Shown in pieces: positions 22,339 to 31,510 of a stretch of DNA of 64,000 bases. The notes beneath the pieces were generated by a model. That model was not told the DNA's origin. It did no database searches and was given only the letters and a program-made list of their open reading frames with translations. This DNA is from Echinometra lucunter (lineage: Eukaryota > Echinodermata > Echinoidea > Camarodonta > Echinometridae): the NCBI GenBank assembly GCA_029962745.1, contig CM057171.1:2946682-3010681 (forward strand), written 5' to 3'. The position numbers and the translations under genes are program-made. Every line of letters starts with the position of its first letter. The first letter of the stretch is position 1.

Positions 22339-22843
22339 GGCAGTGTATACAGCCACACGCGTGTGGTTGTATCCACAGCATTGACATGAGGATACAGCCA
22401 CACTCGTCTGAATTCCCACTTGAAGTTTGTGCCGCGACAGCTATTGCTAGTGTATGCACTGCACAAGCGATGTGCATGCGTGCGATGATATGTGTTGTGA
22501 CTTGCAAAACTTTGATCGTCATGAAGGTTTCATCCCTCGATTTCACTTATTGTACAAACAATATTTTCGCTTCATTCTTACCTTGTAGCAAGCAGGTGAC
22601 AATATAGTAACAATATTATTTGTATGTCAGTGAATTTCAAGAGATAAAACCTTCGTGACAATCCAAGTTTTGGGGTTTGGCAACACACTTTTGCATGAAT
22701 GTACACATCACTTGTGCAGTGCAGGCATATATACACTATATACACGAGTGTGGCTGTATCCTCATGTCGATGCTGTGGATACAACCACACACGTGTGGCC
22801 GTAAGGTAAAGACACATGTATGCGTGTGGCTGTATACACTGCC
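22339..22843. mobile_element. ~505 bp TIR element with palindromic subterminal blocks (copy A)
   Basis: The ends GGCAGTGTATACAGCCACAC and its inverse (GTGTGGCTGTATACACTGCC) enclose a second inverted pair around TGTATCCACAGCAT..GACATGAGGATACAGCC. The subterminal block CCACACGCGTGTGG is itself a palindrome. Segment B keeps only the last three bases (GCC) of this element, so it was once there too. Confidence 0.75.
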
Positions 22844-22887
22844 TAAATTTTAAAATCACATCAGATTATCTTTCATTTTTCCTTCAG

Positions 22888-25800
22888 ACCTTGTGATTTC
22901 AAGATGGAAGCTTTTGCCAGTTTTGGTGTGTTTGCCTTGCAAATGAAGTCGCCCCCTCTTCATCGGCTGTGCATTAGATGCTACAGGAGTCTGTTCAGGA
23001 CAGGAGTGATGAGCAGAGCTCTGCAAACAGACGTGGCAAAAAGGCAGACATGTTCTTCTGAAACAAATTCTGGTACTAAGCCAGCAAATCAACCTTTAAA
23101 TGGTGAGTTTTACAATAAATCATCCTCTTATACCTTCCATCTGCCAGTAGTGAGTTTGATTTTATCCAAGGCTATTACATGTAATCTTTTCGTAGAGCAG
23201 TTTTTGTTTGTGTCATAATGTTTGAAAATAATATACATTTTTACTAATAATATATACCTGTATATCCCATTTCATCTTATGTTTTATATGGCTTTCATCC
23301 ACTGCACCTTAACTGATGTGACAGAGATGGGCACAAGTCAACAAGGAACCACTGTAATATTTTTTTTTTCTTCTGATTCTTCTCCAATGCAGGATCTAGA
23401 CTGACAAATCGCAGTCTAGTATTAGTGAAAGGTCGCGATGCCAGCGAACTTCTTCAAGGTTTAATGACAAATGACATGCAGCAGCTGAATGAGGGCAAAG
23501 GTCAAGAGGTGATCTACTCCATGTTTCTGAATAAGCAGGTGAGTCTGATATATGTTGCTGGGGGGGGGGGTTGTTTTACCCAGAGAATCTTGTATATCTT
23601 TGTGTTTTGAAATCATGGCTCATACGGGTCACGGAATTTCTGGAAAGTCAGGGAATTGGAAATTCTTTTTTCCAGAAGCAAAAAGTCAGGGAAAGTCAGA
23701 GAATTTGTCAATTTCTTCTGGAAAGTCATGGAAAATCATTATTCAAGATATTTTTCATGTTAATAAATTCGTGCTCTGGCCAGCCCTGCATTCATGGCAC
23801 TCAGATCAGCTTTGAAACTCTTTTAATTAGCGCGCTTTTTATGGAGGTTTTGCATCACATGCGATCGATGAGTCATGGAAATTTGCATTTTTCTGCCCTG
23901 GAAAGTCATGGAAAGTCATGGGATTTTGAAAATGTATAAGTGTATGAACCCTGTGAAATGTATTTCCCCATTAAAAATAGGATCTGTGACTACCTTCTTT
24001 TTTTCTACCTCTCTTACTATCTTTCTCAGCACATAGACACCCTTGTGGTGACAGTGCTCTATAAGAATTGTATGTTATATTTATTATGATTATTATTAGT
24101 AGTTGCAGTATTATTATTATTATTCATGATGAAAGCTTAATTTTCTTCATGGAATGGAGGCTTTTCAGATGTAATGTTTGAAGTAATTTTAAATGTTTTG
24201 TCACACAGTAGCTAGATTGCTCAAAATGATAACAGGGCGTAGATTTTAGTATAACGCACATTTTCCATACACCCTAGCCTGAGATAACCCAAGCCGAGTT
24301 ACCTCGGGTTCAATGTTCAACAGGTTAGAATTAATAACAAAAGAAAGATGAAGAATTATCTGCAGGCCTCATGAAAACTGGCCTTCAACTTGGTGGAGAC
24401 AAATATCGGTAGTAAACACTGGATGTCCACAGATCATACACACAGAACACTATAGAGTCAATCATATCATGGTTCGGGTGATGGTGGAGAGGGGGGGGGG
24501 GGATGGGTTGGTGTTGGGGAGGGGGCTCGGTCGGTGTTGGGGAGGGGGCTCGGTCGGGTGAGTTCAGGATGGGATGTGATTTTTTTCTTTTTCCTTCTTC
24601 TCTCTTTCTTCCATTTCTTCTTTTTTATCTTTTCTTTTTTTTCTCCTTTTTTTTTCTTCTTTTTCTTTTCTCTTTTCTTCTTTTTTTTCTTCCTTTTTTT
24701 TCTCTTTTTTTTTCTTCTTTTTCTTTTCTCTTTTCTTCTTTTTTTTCTTCCTTTTTTTTCTCCTTTTTCTTCTTCTCCTTCTTTTTCCTTATGAAATGAA
24801 AGTAGGATGGGAATAATTGGACAGATTTCATTGATTTACTGTTCTGAACATTCTGTGTAAGTTTATTAGTCCTGTGACAAATTTTATTTCATTTCAAGAT
24901 AACTCCTAATGCTTAACTTGTTGCGAGTGGGAACCGGGTCTCCCTGCATTAAGTCTGAAGGAGCTTGAGAATTCAGTAGTCAACGGGTTAAGGATATACA
25001 GAGTATGTTTTTGCTTTATAGGGGCGAGTGCTCTATGATGTGATGTGCTTCCAGTGGAACAAAGATCCAGATGGGGCGATGCAGTCTTATCTTCTGGAGT
25101 GTGACAGCGCCATCTCACAGGAATTACAGAAACATCTAAAAATGTACAGGATCAGGAAGAAGGTGAATAGAATATGTCATGTAACATGTTGAAGCATAAG
25201 TGGAAAAATATGTTAAATCACTGGAAATGTATTTGATATATGAAAAAAAAAAAATAGAACAGTATTCCAGAGTTCCAACTTAAAGATTTGTAATACTGGT
25301 TCATTCGAAGGAAATGGTTACCAGATTAGGAAGAAGTTTGCCACACCTTGTCATGGTATCGTGTTTGAAAGTGTAGAAATGAAATGATTTACTCGTGCAT
25401 GTGAAAAGATTAGATCTTTTGAATCTATGGTACCAGTAGCAGCTTTCCGCTAAAACACAACCGTCTATGGCAACTGCAAATTATTTTCTGTCAAAATAAA
25501 TTTTCTGCTTTGTGGAATACATGTATCAGTATGTTCCATGCTTTTGCTTGGGGAAGAGACACTTAATGAATTGTACTGTTATAAATTTGATCAATATTCT
25601 TGTTACTTTAAGGTGGATATAACATCCTTGGACTCTGAGTATGATGTCTGGTCCATCTTTAGTCCCAACCATACCCATCTTCCTAGCCCAGGCTCTGAGT
25701 CCAGCCCATCTCATTTCTTCCCTGACCCTAGAGTTCAAGGTCTAGGCCAGAGGGTCATCATCCCTCGGGACAGTCAAGGTAAATATTATTATAACATTGT

Positions 25801-28800
25801 GCTCTTTTGTTGTACATATCATATTTATATCATATTGGATGGCTCTGAATGGGATACCAGAGAATATTCCTTGAGTTAGGAGGAACCAAAATATTGGCCC
25901 TAACGAGTGGAATGTTTCTTGTACTAGTATTCCATGAAATAAAGCCATCCAATATAATTATTATTATCTATACCCAGCAGAAAAATGATTTAAAATTCAA
26001 TAAAAATCATTTCAGCAACCAAAAAGGCCCCTCATCATACATTAATTTTGATCACAACAAGTTTGACTTGCCTCTGTGACATCATGTAAGTATCATTTTG
26101 TGCATTGCATGTATTGTGTATCCGCGCATTGTAATCCTTATTACGTATGGACACACAAAGAGACCATGCAAACTACGGCATAATATTGCACAGCAATTTT
26201 TGTACATGAGCCTATGGGGAATCCCCAGGGAATTTGGCAATACATGTATTTTTATAATATTGACTGGCCTTGAGGGAGATACCACATATATTTCCCAAAC
26301 TAGTCTCATATTGTCCCAAGTCGAAGACGAGGGCAATATGGGTCTAGTGAGGGAAATTTATGTGGTATCTCCCGAAAGTTACGCCAGTCAGTATTATTAT
26401 TATTACCTTTTCACCCCTATCATGTGTATTTAATTTAAACTTTTAACTTTAAAGTTCAAAGAAAAACAGAAAACAAGTTGTAGAGTCAAACACTTTAATA
26501 AACAGCTATACAGTTTGCTCTCGTTTAATAATTGGCGCACTAAAATTGTCGATAACTTCAGTTTGTATGAGCTTGCGCGAACAGAGGTTTTCCCCATAGA
26601 AAAGCACAGGAATCGCCCACACTGCCAGCGAACTATCTTCCGCGTGTTGAACGTAACTGAAGTAAGCGTCATTAATTTGCCTATACGTACATACACAAGC
26701 GAGCGGACAAATTTACTCGTTTGTGCGCATTCGCTTGGGTGTGATCAAGGTGGAATATGGATATTATGGACCGATAACTTAGTACAGAGGCGCAACAGGA
26801 AAATGACAAATTTCGGGGAGGAGGGGTGTAGGGGTGTAGCTGAGGCCTCGCTGAACCATTGTGACGTATTTTGTATGAGTTAATCAATTAGACAGACAAA
26901 ATACGCGCTTATATCTTGTCTCCAAAATGCCTCATTCAGGTAATAATTTCTGATATTGTACATACAAATCATGCAGACAAAAAATACGTGTTTTTGATGC
27001 ACTACCAAAATGTATCTAGATAGTAATGTTACACATTGTGCCCCTATGCACTTCAAGATTGCTGTTATTGGCTACTGTAAAAATGATTTTGGATCCCCTT
27101 GGACCTTGGATCTTGTCACAGTATTGCACTTTGTTCTTTACACGTGTTTTCTTTGTACATTGTAATTCATTTTGGTGGCCTTTGGAATCCCATTAAATTC
27201 AAAGCAGTCATTCCTTAATACAGTTACTTAATCTGACTGTTTTCCTTTTTTTTCATTTCCTCATTTTGTTCAGTATCTGGGCCGGTATTCAATTCAATAC
27301 TTGGATTAAGTCAAACTTTTACTAAGTATTTTACTTGGCTAAGAAATTTGCTCAAATCATATTCAATTCAATACTGAACTTTAAGCCAAAATCCTTACTG
27401 ATATGCATTGTGACGTGATATTTTCAATGCGCAGTTAACATGTCGCATCAAATACTAGTACGCTCGAATACGCTATGACATAATTCTGCGCAGCTCATGA
27501 TGACTGCATATAAAAACGTATGCCTGCCAATGCCATGCCAGTCAAGGCCTCCAAAATAATTGGCTTAAGTCTCCTAGGTAGGTGTCTTAGATTTAGAGTA
27601 AAATACTTAGCCAAAATACTGAATTGAATACCAAATTTTGCTAAGTATTTTATCTAAGTAAAAAACTAAGACAAATACTCATATTTCTGACTTAAGTATT
27701 GAATTGAATACCAGCCCTGGTATTCATAACTCATAGGGTTAGTTAGGAAGTCTACGTAACATATGGTTATCGATATGAATTGAAGAACTAATGTTGAGCC
27801 TGGCTGTGTACAGAACATTCATTTCCCTTCCTTTCATTATGTTCAGTATCTGATGTTAACAAGGTAAGCGAGGAAGACTACATGACACATCGTTATCAGT
27901 GGGGCGTGGCTGAAGGGGTCAACGAACTTCCTCCAGGAGACTGTCTCCCTCTAGAGGCCAACCTAGCTCTCATGAATGGAGGTAAGTATTCAGTCACCCT
28001 TTTTTTGTGGGGGGGGGATGGGATGGAGTGTTTGTTTACTTTTCCTACATTTTTCCATATTGTCTAGCAAACATGGTGTGTAAGATTGTCTTCGTCTAGA
28101 ATCTAGTCCAGCTGTAATGAATGAAGATAAACATTCAGTCAGTTCTTAGAATAGATAGGGCATATTTTGCATTTGTTTGAACACGCTGTACTGTCATGGT
28201 ACTGCTGTCACTATGAACATGGCGGACAAAGAAAGCGGACAAAATAAACAACTTCTCATTCTACCCTTCACAATGGTTCTGGTAGTCAAAAGAACATCCC
28301 TTCACAGCTGTTATGTTTAATCATGTAGTTCCTGGTGAATATGCATGTGACACCTGTTCCACATATTTTAGACAATAGCAGTGAAGGGATGTTCTTTTGA
28401 CTACCAGAACCACTGTGAAGGGTAGAATGAGGGGTTGTTTATTTTGTCCACTTTCTTTGTCCGTCATGTTCATAGTGTGTGTCAGATATTGGTATCCCAG
28501 TACTGTAAACGTGGAATACTTCATGGTGTGGAAATTTTCGCGCATTTTGTACGAAAATAAAACCACACAAAATATTTTTGATTATTTTGCATGTGAATAC
28601 AGTTATTCCAACTGTCCATGGAAATTAAAAATGTGTTTAACTGGGAGCATGAAAAAATAATTGTGTGAAAATATCCACTTTTACATTTGACTGTTAGTGT
28701 TCTCTTGAAAGATGTTTAGTACTGCAGAATGAGAGGATAGCACTGAATTTACACACATACTAATGCTTTCTGACATGCACTCATCAGAGTATACTGCATG

Positions 28801-30505
28801 AATGAACGGAAAGCTGAAAATAAAAAATTTAAAGAATATGAAAGTGCTCTCTTTTCTCTCTTAGTGAGTTTCATCAAGGGATGTTACTTGGTATGGCATT
28901 AATTGTTAATTTCAATATGTTTGGTACTGCAGAATTAGACAATAGACACATACGCTTTTTGACATGCACTCACTAGATTATATTTCACATAATAGAAAGT
29001 TGAAAATAAAAAATCGAAAGGGTATAAAAAGTTTTCTCTCTCCTCTCTCAGTGAGTTTCACCAAGGGATGTTACCTGGGACAAGAACTCACAGCTAGGAC
29101 GCATCATACAGGAGTCATCAGGAAAAGAGTTATGCCCATCCACTTCACCAGGTAAGAATCTAAGAGGGGGATATGATGTCGAAAAAACGATATGAGTTTG
29201 ACCCTTTCTGTTGAATGTGCCTTGCATTTTCTTACAAGGTAAACCACTGAGAAAAAAAACGAAGGGTGATAAGTATGTACTTTCAACCTGTTTTTCACTC
29301 TTGCATGTATTGAATTGAATTTAAAAGTGTTCAAAATAGCGACCAAAGGTGGAATCAAATGGAATTTACAGTAAAATACAACATGATAGAAATTGAACCG
29401 CTAAAACACTCAAATCTGGAGATTATGAACCCATAGAGGTACAGTGTCACCTTTAGGAGATGCTTTTGCAGTATCTGTTGGTTCCAGAATGTTGGGCAGT
29501 ACATATCATACATGAGCAGAAAGAGCAAAAAGCACTGACAAATTCGAGCCCATTCCCATCGCTGTATGGTGTGGCGTTCTCGAATTAGAGCAGTTTAAGT
29601 GTAACTAATCATTAAACTCTTTAAATTGGTAATGCAGTGAATAATGTATAATCACCTTTTCTGTGTTCAAATTGGCAATTTCTGATTCAATTTTACAATT
29701 ATATTTCATTTTGGTTTATGTTATATCCATATTTATTTTTTTCAAGCTATGTAAACGTGGAAAAAAAATAATTCGTATTGCCAATTTGAGGATTGAAGAT
29801 GATTAATTCAGACCTCAAGAAAGCTCTGTACTGCTATGGGTTAAAACACTTTTGTCTATTAGCCCAATTTTTTGTCTGTTACCTACTGGAGGGAACAAAA
29901 GTAAAGAAAGCCAACAGGGGAAACAAAAGTAAAGAAAGGACAAGACTTTCACAATTCTTACATTTAGTGGTGGGCTGTTCATGGGAGTTTTCCTCATGGG
30001 CGATTTGATATTTTGACTTGTCAGTTGACTTGTGGTCAAAGGGCTGGTTCATAATGGGTTTTTTTTTCTCAGATTCAGTGGGCTGGTTGTCACAAAATTC
30101 TGTAACCAAATTTCAGCCAGTCTGCTCCTGCTCACAGTGGTACTGTCTATGCATTTTGATTCAAGACAAAATTTACATCTTTTTTTAATTTTTTTTTTAA
30201 TATTTTGAATATTCACTGTTGTGTTGGGGGGGGGGGATTTGGATTTAAATCCCCCCAGTCCTTTTAGTGGAACAAGTAAAAAGAAATTGCACAATGAAAT
30301 AAAAGATCATGTACATACCTTTTAAGTTTTTCCAATGATTTATTTGTAAAAAAGCACATTTTCCTGTTTACTTTATTTATTTCAGGAATGCAATATCCAC
30401 CATCCCAGCTGGAACCAGCATCAAGTCAGAGGAGGGAAAGAATGTGGGGAAATTAAGATGTCACCTTCACCAGAATGGACTTGCCCTCCTAAGGACAGCC
30501 CTCAT
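22888..30505 (+). CDS. IBA57: IBA57-type mitochondrial Fe-S cluster assembly factor, copy A (last exon missing)
   Basis: Seven coding exons: 22904-23102, 23393-23538, 25022-25162, 25613-25778, 27847-27981, 29052-29151 and 30386-30505, all with matching phases and GT-AG ends. They encode residues 1-335. The final exon is absent because the contig stops at 31010. The copy B exon completes the same frame. The family (GcvT/aminomethyltransferase fold, CAF17/YgfZ) works with ISCA1 and ISCA2 in making mitochondrial [4Fe-4S] proteins. The N-terminal ~45 residues are Arg-rich and lack acidic residues after E2, as in a mitochondrial presequence. The family signature KGCYLGQE, with the invariant cysteine C269, is followed by [10 protein letters not shown]. 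The start follows a splice acceptor (ending 22887), so 22888-22903 is 5' UTR. Introns hold several transposons. Confidence 0.92.
22904..23102 (+). CDS. IBA57: IBA57 copy A, coding exon 1
   Basis: ATG at 22904, 16 bp after acceptor CCTTCAG. Encodes residues 1-66: a presequence-like region (Arg and hydrophobic, with [10 protein letters not shown]) then a Ser/Thr/Lys linker. The donor is GTGAGT after the first base of codon 67. The reading frame continues past the donor into the intron, so its open length overstates the exon. Confidence 0.88.
23393..23538 (+). CDS. IBA57: IBA57 copy A, coding exon 2
   Basis: Acceptor CCAATGCAG, donor GTGAGT. Encodes residues 67-115, starting [20 protein letters not shown] and continuing with the [10 protein letters not shown] segment typical of the start of the GcvT-like fold. 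Copy B differs here by one Gly to Val change (at 47094-47096). Confidence 0.9.
23614..23953. mobile_element. hAT-type MITE (CTCATACGGGTC..GTATGAACCCTG) in IBA57 intron 2, copy A
   Basis: The interior repeats GGAAAGTCA(G/T)GGAA many times. The right end is GTATGAACCCTG. The intact left end CAGGGCTCATAC is seen in copy B (47215-47565), while A has CATGGCTCATAC. CAGGG/CCCTG ends suggest the hAT superfamily. The flanks TGAAAATT and TGAAATGT in B are an imperfect 8 bp pair. Confidence 0.65.
24300..24795. repeat. Copy A-specific sequence with G-rich and long pyrimidine tracts
   Basis: About 490 bp between GGTTAGAATTAA and CCTTATGAAATG is replaced in copy B by about 40 bp (48500-48540). The right half (24585-24790) is an almost pure TTTTCTTC pyrimidine tract. 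Its open frames are Phe/Leu/Ser or Lys/Glu artefacts. It sits in the intron between IBA57 exons 2 and 3. Confidence 0.75.
25022..25162 (+). CDS. IBA57: IBA57 copy A, coding exon 3
   Basis: A 141 bp phase-0 exon after acceptor GCTTTATAG, encoding [18 protein letters not shown] and the [16 protein letters not shown] stretch (residues 116-162). GR[VI]L.D is the family pattern. Copy B has Tyr for Phe and Thr for Ala here, and Ile for Met near the end. Confidence 0.9.
25613..25778 (+). CDS. IBA57: IBA57 copy A, coding exon 4
   Basis: Acceptor TACTTTAAG, donor GTAAAT. Encodes residues 163-217 plus one base: [18 protein letters not shown], a Ser/Pro-rich loop, then [24 protein letters not shown] is the family pattern. 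Copy B changes NHTH to RHTC. Confidence 0.9.
25832..25955. mobile_element. Short hairpin MITE (ATATTGGATGGCT ends) in IBA57 intron 4
   Basis: ATATTGGATGGCT opens and AGCCATCCAATAT closes a roughly 124 bp unit. Inner GGGATACCAGAGAATATTCC and GGAATG..GTATTCCATG partly pair as well. It is present in both segments (B about 49583-49709). Confidence 0.6.
26256..26395. mobile_element. Short hairpin MITE (AATATTGACTGGC ends) in IBA57 intron 4
   Basis: AATATTGACTGGC opens and GCCAGTCAGTATT closes. Inside, GGGAGATACCACATA pairs with TATGTGGTATCTCCC. Copy B has the left part (from about 50178) but lacks the outer right end, so one allele is truncated. Confidence 0.6.
27281..27715. mobile_element. 435 bp TIR element in IBA57 intron 4 (copy A only)
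   Basis: The ends GCCGGTATTCAATTCAATAC and the inverse of GTATTGAATTGAATACCAGC match closely. Flanks are TCTGG and CCTGG, a 4-5 bp duplication. Segment B reads CAGTATCTGGTATTC (51156-51170) without it. The interior repeats TTAAGTCA and CTAAGTATTTTA in both orientations. No coding sequence. Confidence 0.78.
27847..27981 (+). CDS. IBA57: IBA57 copy A, coding exon 5
   Basis: Acceptor ATGTTCAG, donor GTAAGT. Encodes residues 218-262: [20 protein letters not shown] and [12 protein letters not shown], the Y...R...G..EG..E...G...PLE.N family run that leads into the catalytic-motif exon. Confidence 0.92.
28209..28477. repeat. Long hairpin, 97 bp arms and 75 bp loop, in IBA57 intron 5
   Basis: The arms 28209-28305 and 28381-28477 are reverse complements with only a few mismatches (CACTATGAACATG...CATCCCTTCAC). 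In copy B the arms are 51663-51759 and 51835-51931. Transcribed in the intron, it would fold into a long double-stranded RNA. No target duplication or other copy was noticed. Confidence 0.85.
28501..28606. mobile_element. Short MITE-like hairpin (ACTGTAAACGTGGAA) in IBA57 intron 5
   Basis: TACTGTAAACGTGGAATACT at the left faces ATGTGAATACAGT at the right, with TTTTCGCGC..GTACGAAAATAAAACC between. A larger relative with the same inner phrase lies at 56958-57545. It is in both segments. Confidence 0.5.
28700..28891 (+). pseudogene. Broken duplicate of IBA57 exon 6 start plus its upstream intron
   Basis: This stretch parallels about 28916-29078: GTACTGCAGAAT, GACATGCACTCA, GAAAATAAAAAAT, TTTCTCTCTTAG, then TGAGTTTCATCAAGGGATGTTACTTGG (28865-28891) against the real exon's TGAGTTTCACCAAGGGATGTTACCTGG. 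It keeps a good splice acceptor. Joined to exon 5 it would read [12 protein letters not shown] and stop. It lacks the exon's remaining ~70 bases and a donor. Copy B has it too (52322-52348). Confidence 0.8.
29052..29151 (+). CDS. IBA57: IBA57 copy A, coding exon 6 (signature exon)
   Basis: A 100 bp exon after TCTCTCTCAG, with donor GTAAGA. Carries [20 protein letters not shown] and [16 protein letters not shown] with its cysteine is the defining motif of the IBA57/YgfZ family. A damaged duplicate of its first 27 bases lies upstream, at 28865. Confidence 0.93.
29426..29844. mobile_element. piggyBac-like MITE, family 2, polymorphic (copy A only)
   Basis: The element 29430-29840 has ends CCCATAGAGGTACAGT and ACTGCTATGGG. 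The right flank is TTAA and the left TGAA (one change). Segment B has a plain GATTATTAAAACAC (52877-52890), the empty site. A full second member with TTAA on both sides is at 57941-58346. It shares the CCC/GGG and TTAA plan with family 1 but has a different sequence. Confidence 0.82.
30386..30505 (+). CDS. IBA57: IBA57 copy A, coding exon 7
   Basis: Acceptor TATTTCAG, donor GTGAGT. Encodes residues 296-335: [20 protein letters not shown], then [19 protein letters not shown]. It ends after two bases of an Ile codon, which matches the phase of the last exon in copy B (55358). Confidence 0.9.
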
Positions 30506-30863
30506 GTGAGTTGATGATGTTTGTAAGCTATAAATTTGAACAGTACATGCCTATGTAACAATTGATACACATACATGATGCATGAAAAATTCACAAAGAA
30601 GGTCTAAAGTTCATCACTTTAGGAGGCACCAAGTAATTATGTAATGCTGAAAATCCATTTGATGACTTGACAGGATTTTATTATTTTAATAATTGAATGC
30701 CCTTGATAATAGTCTTGCCACAACATAGGTATTATTACCAAAGCACCAGAAGGGTCCTTTGTGAAGACAAGTGCATTACCCCGTAGAGTTCATCACATGA
30801 GCCCCCAAAATGCCCCGAAACATATTCTGCTCAGAAAAGCCCTCATAAATATGATGCTTCTTA

Positions 30864-31010
30864 TTAACCCATTTGTGACAGAGGTCCACATGTTGTGGTT
30901 TGGCCTAATATCTTGTGATGCAAAGCCCTAAAAATCATACCAAATACATGAGCAGAAAGAACAAAAAATTCTACACAAACTGTGCCCATTTTGGTTGCGT
31001 CAATATTCCT
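30864..31010. mobile_element. piggyBac-like MITE, family 1, cut off by the assembly gap
   Basis: TTAA then CCCATTTGTGACAGAGG matches the left 143 bp of the family. The sequence runs into N at 31011. The same insertion is complete in segment B (53896-54269), so the left contig ended inside a dispersed repeat. Confidence 0.88.
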
Positions 31011-31510
31011 NNNNNNNNNNNNNNNNNNNNNNNNNNNNNNNNNNNNNNNNNNNNNNNNNNNNNNNNNNNNNNNNNNNNNNNNNNNNNNNNNNNNNNNNNN
31101 NNNNNNNNNNNNNNNNNNNNNNNNNNNNNNNNNNNNNNNNNNNNNNNNNNNNNNNNNNNNNNNNNNNNNNNNNNNNNNNNNNNNNNNNNNNNNNNNNNNN
31201 NNNNNNNNNNNNNNNNNNNNNNNNNNNNNNNNNNNNNNNNNNNNNNNNNNNNNNNNNNNNNNNNNNNNNNNNNNNNNNNNNNNNNNNNNNNNNNNNNNNN
31301 NNNNNNNNNNNNNNNNNNNNNNNNNNNNNNNNNNNNNNNNNNNNNNNNNNNNNNNNNNNNNNNNNNNNNNNNNNNNNNNNNNNNNNNNNNNNNNNNNNNN
31401 NNNNNNNNNNNNNNNNNNNNNNNNNNNNNNNNNNNNNNNNNNNNNNNNNNNNNNNNNNNNNNNNNNNNNNNNNNNNNNNNNNNNNNNNNNNNNNNNNNNN
31501 NNNNNNNNNN
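31011..31510. other. Assembly gap of exactly 500 N
   Basis: Every base from 31011 to 31510 is N. The round length indicates a placeholder for unknown distance between contigs, not a measured gap. Any frame drawn through it is artificial. Confidence 0.99.

Larger units (their letters stand above)
4869..31010. repeat. Segment A of a large two-copy block (probable haplotype overlap)
   Basis: From GAGAAAACTG at 4869 to the gap, this segment matches 31511 to about 54022 in order and orientation. The match includes three genes, their introns and most transposons. It is about 26.1 kb against about 22.5 kb for B, the difference being discrete insertions and deletions. By eye receptor coding DNA differs at about 25 of 1311 positions. 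Confidence 0.9.

Noticed and set aside
23624..23935. Possible CRISPR-like or regulatory array from repeated GGAAAGTCAGGGAA
   Set aside because: Repeats are degenerate, with no uniform spacers, and sit within hAT-type termini in an animal intron. It is transposon interior.
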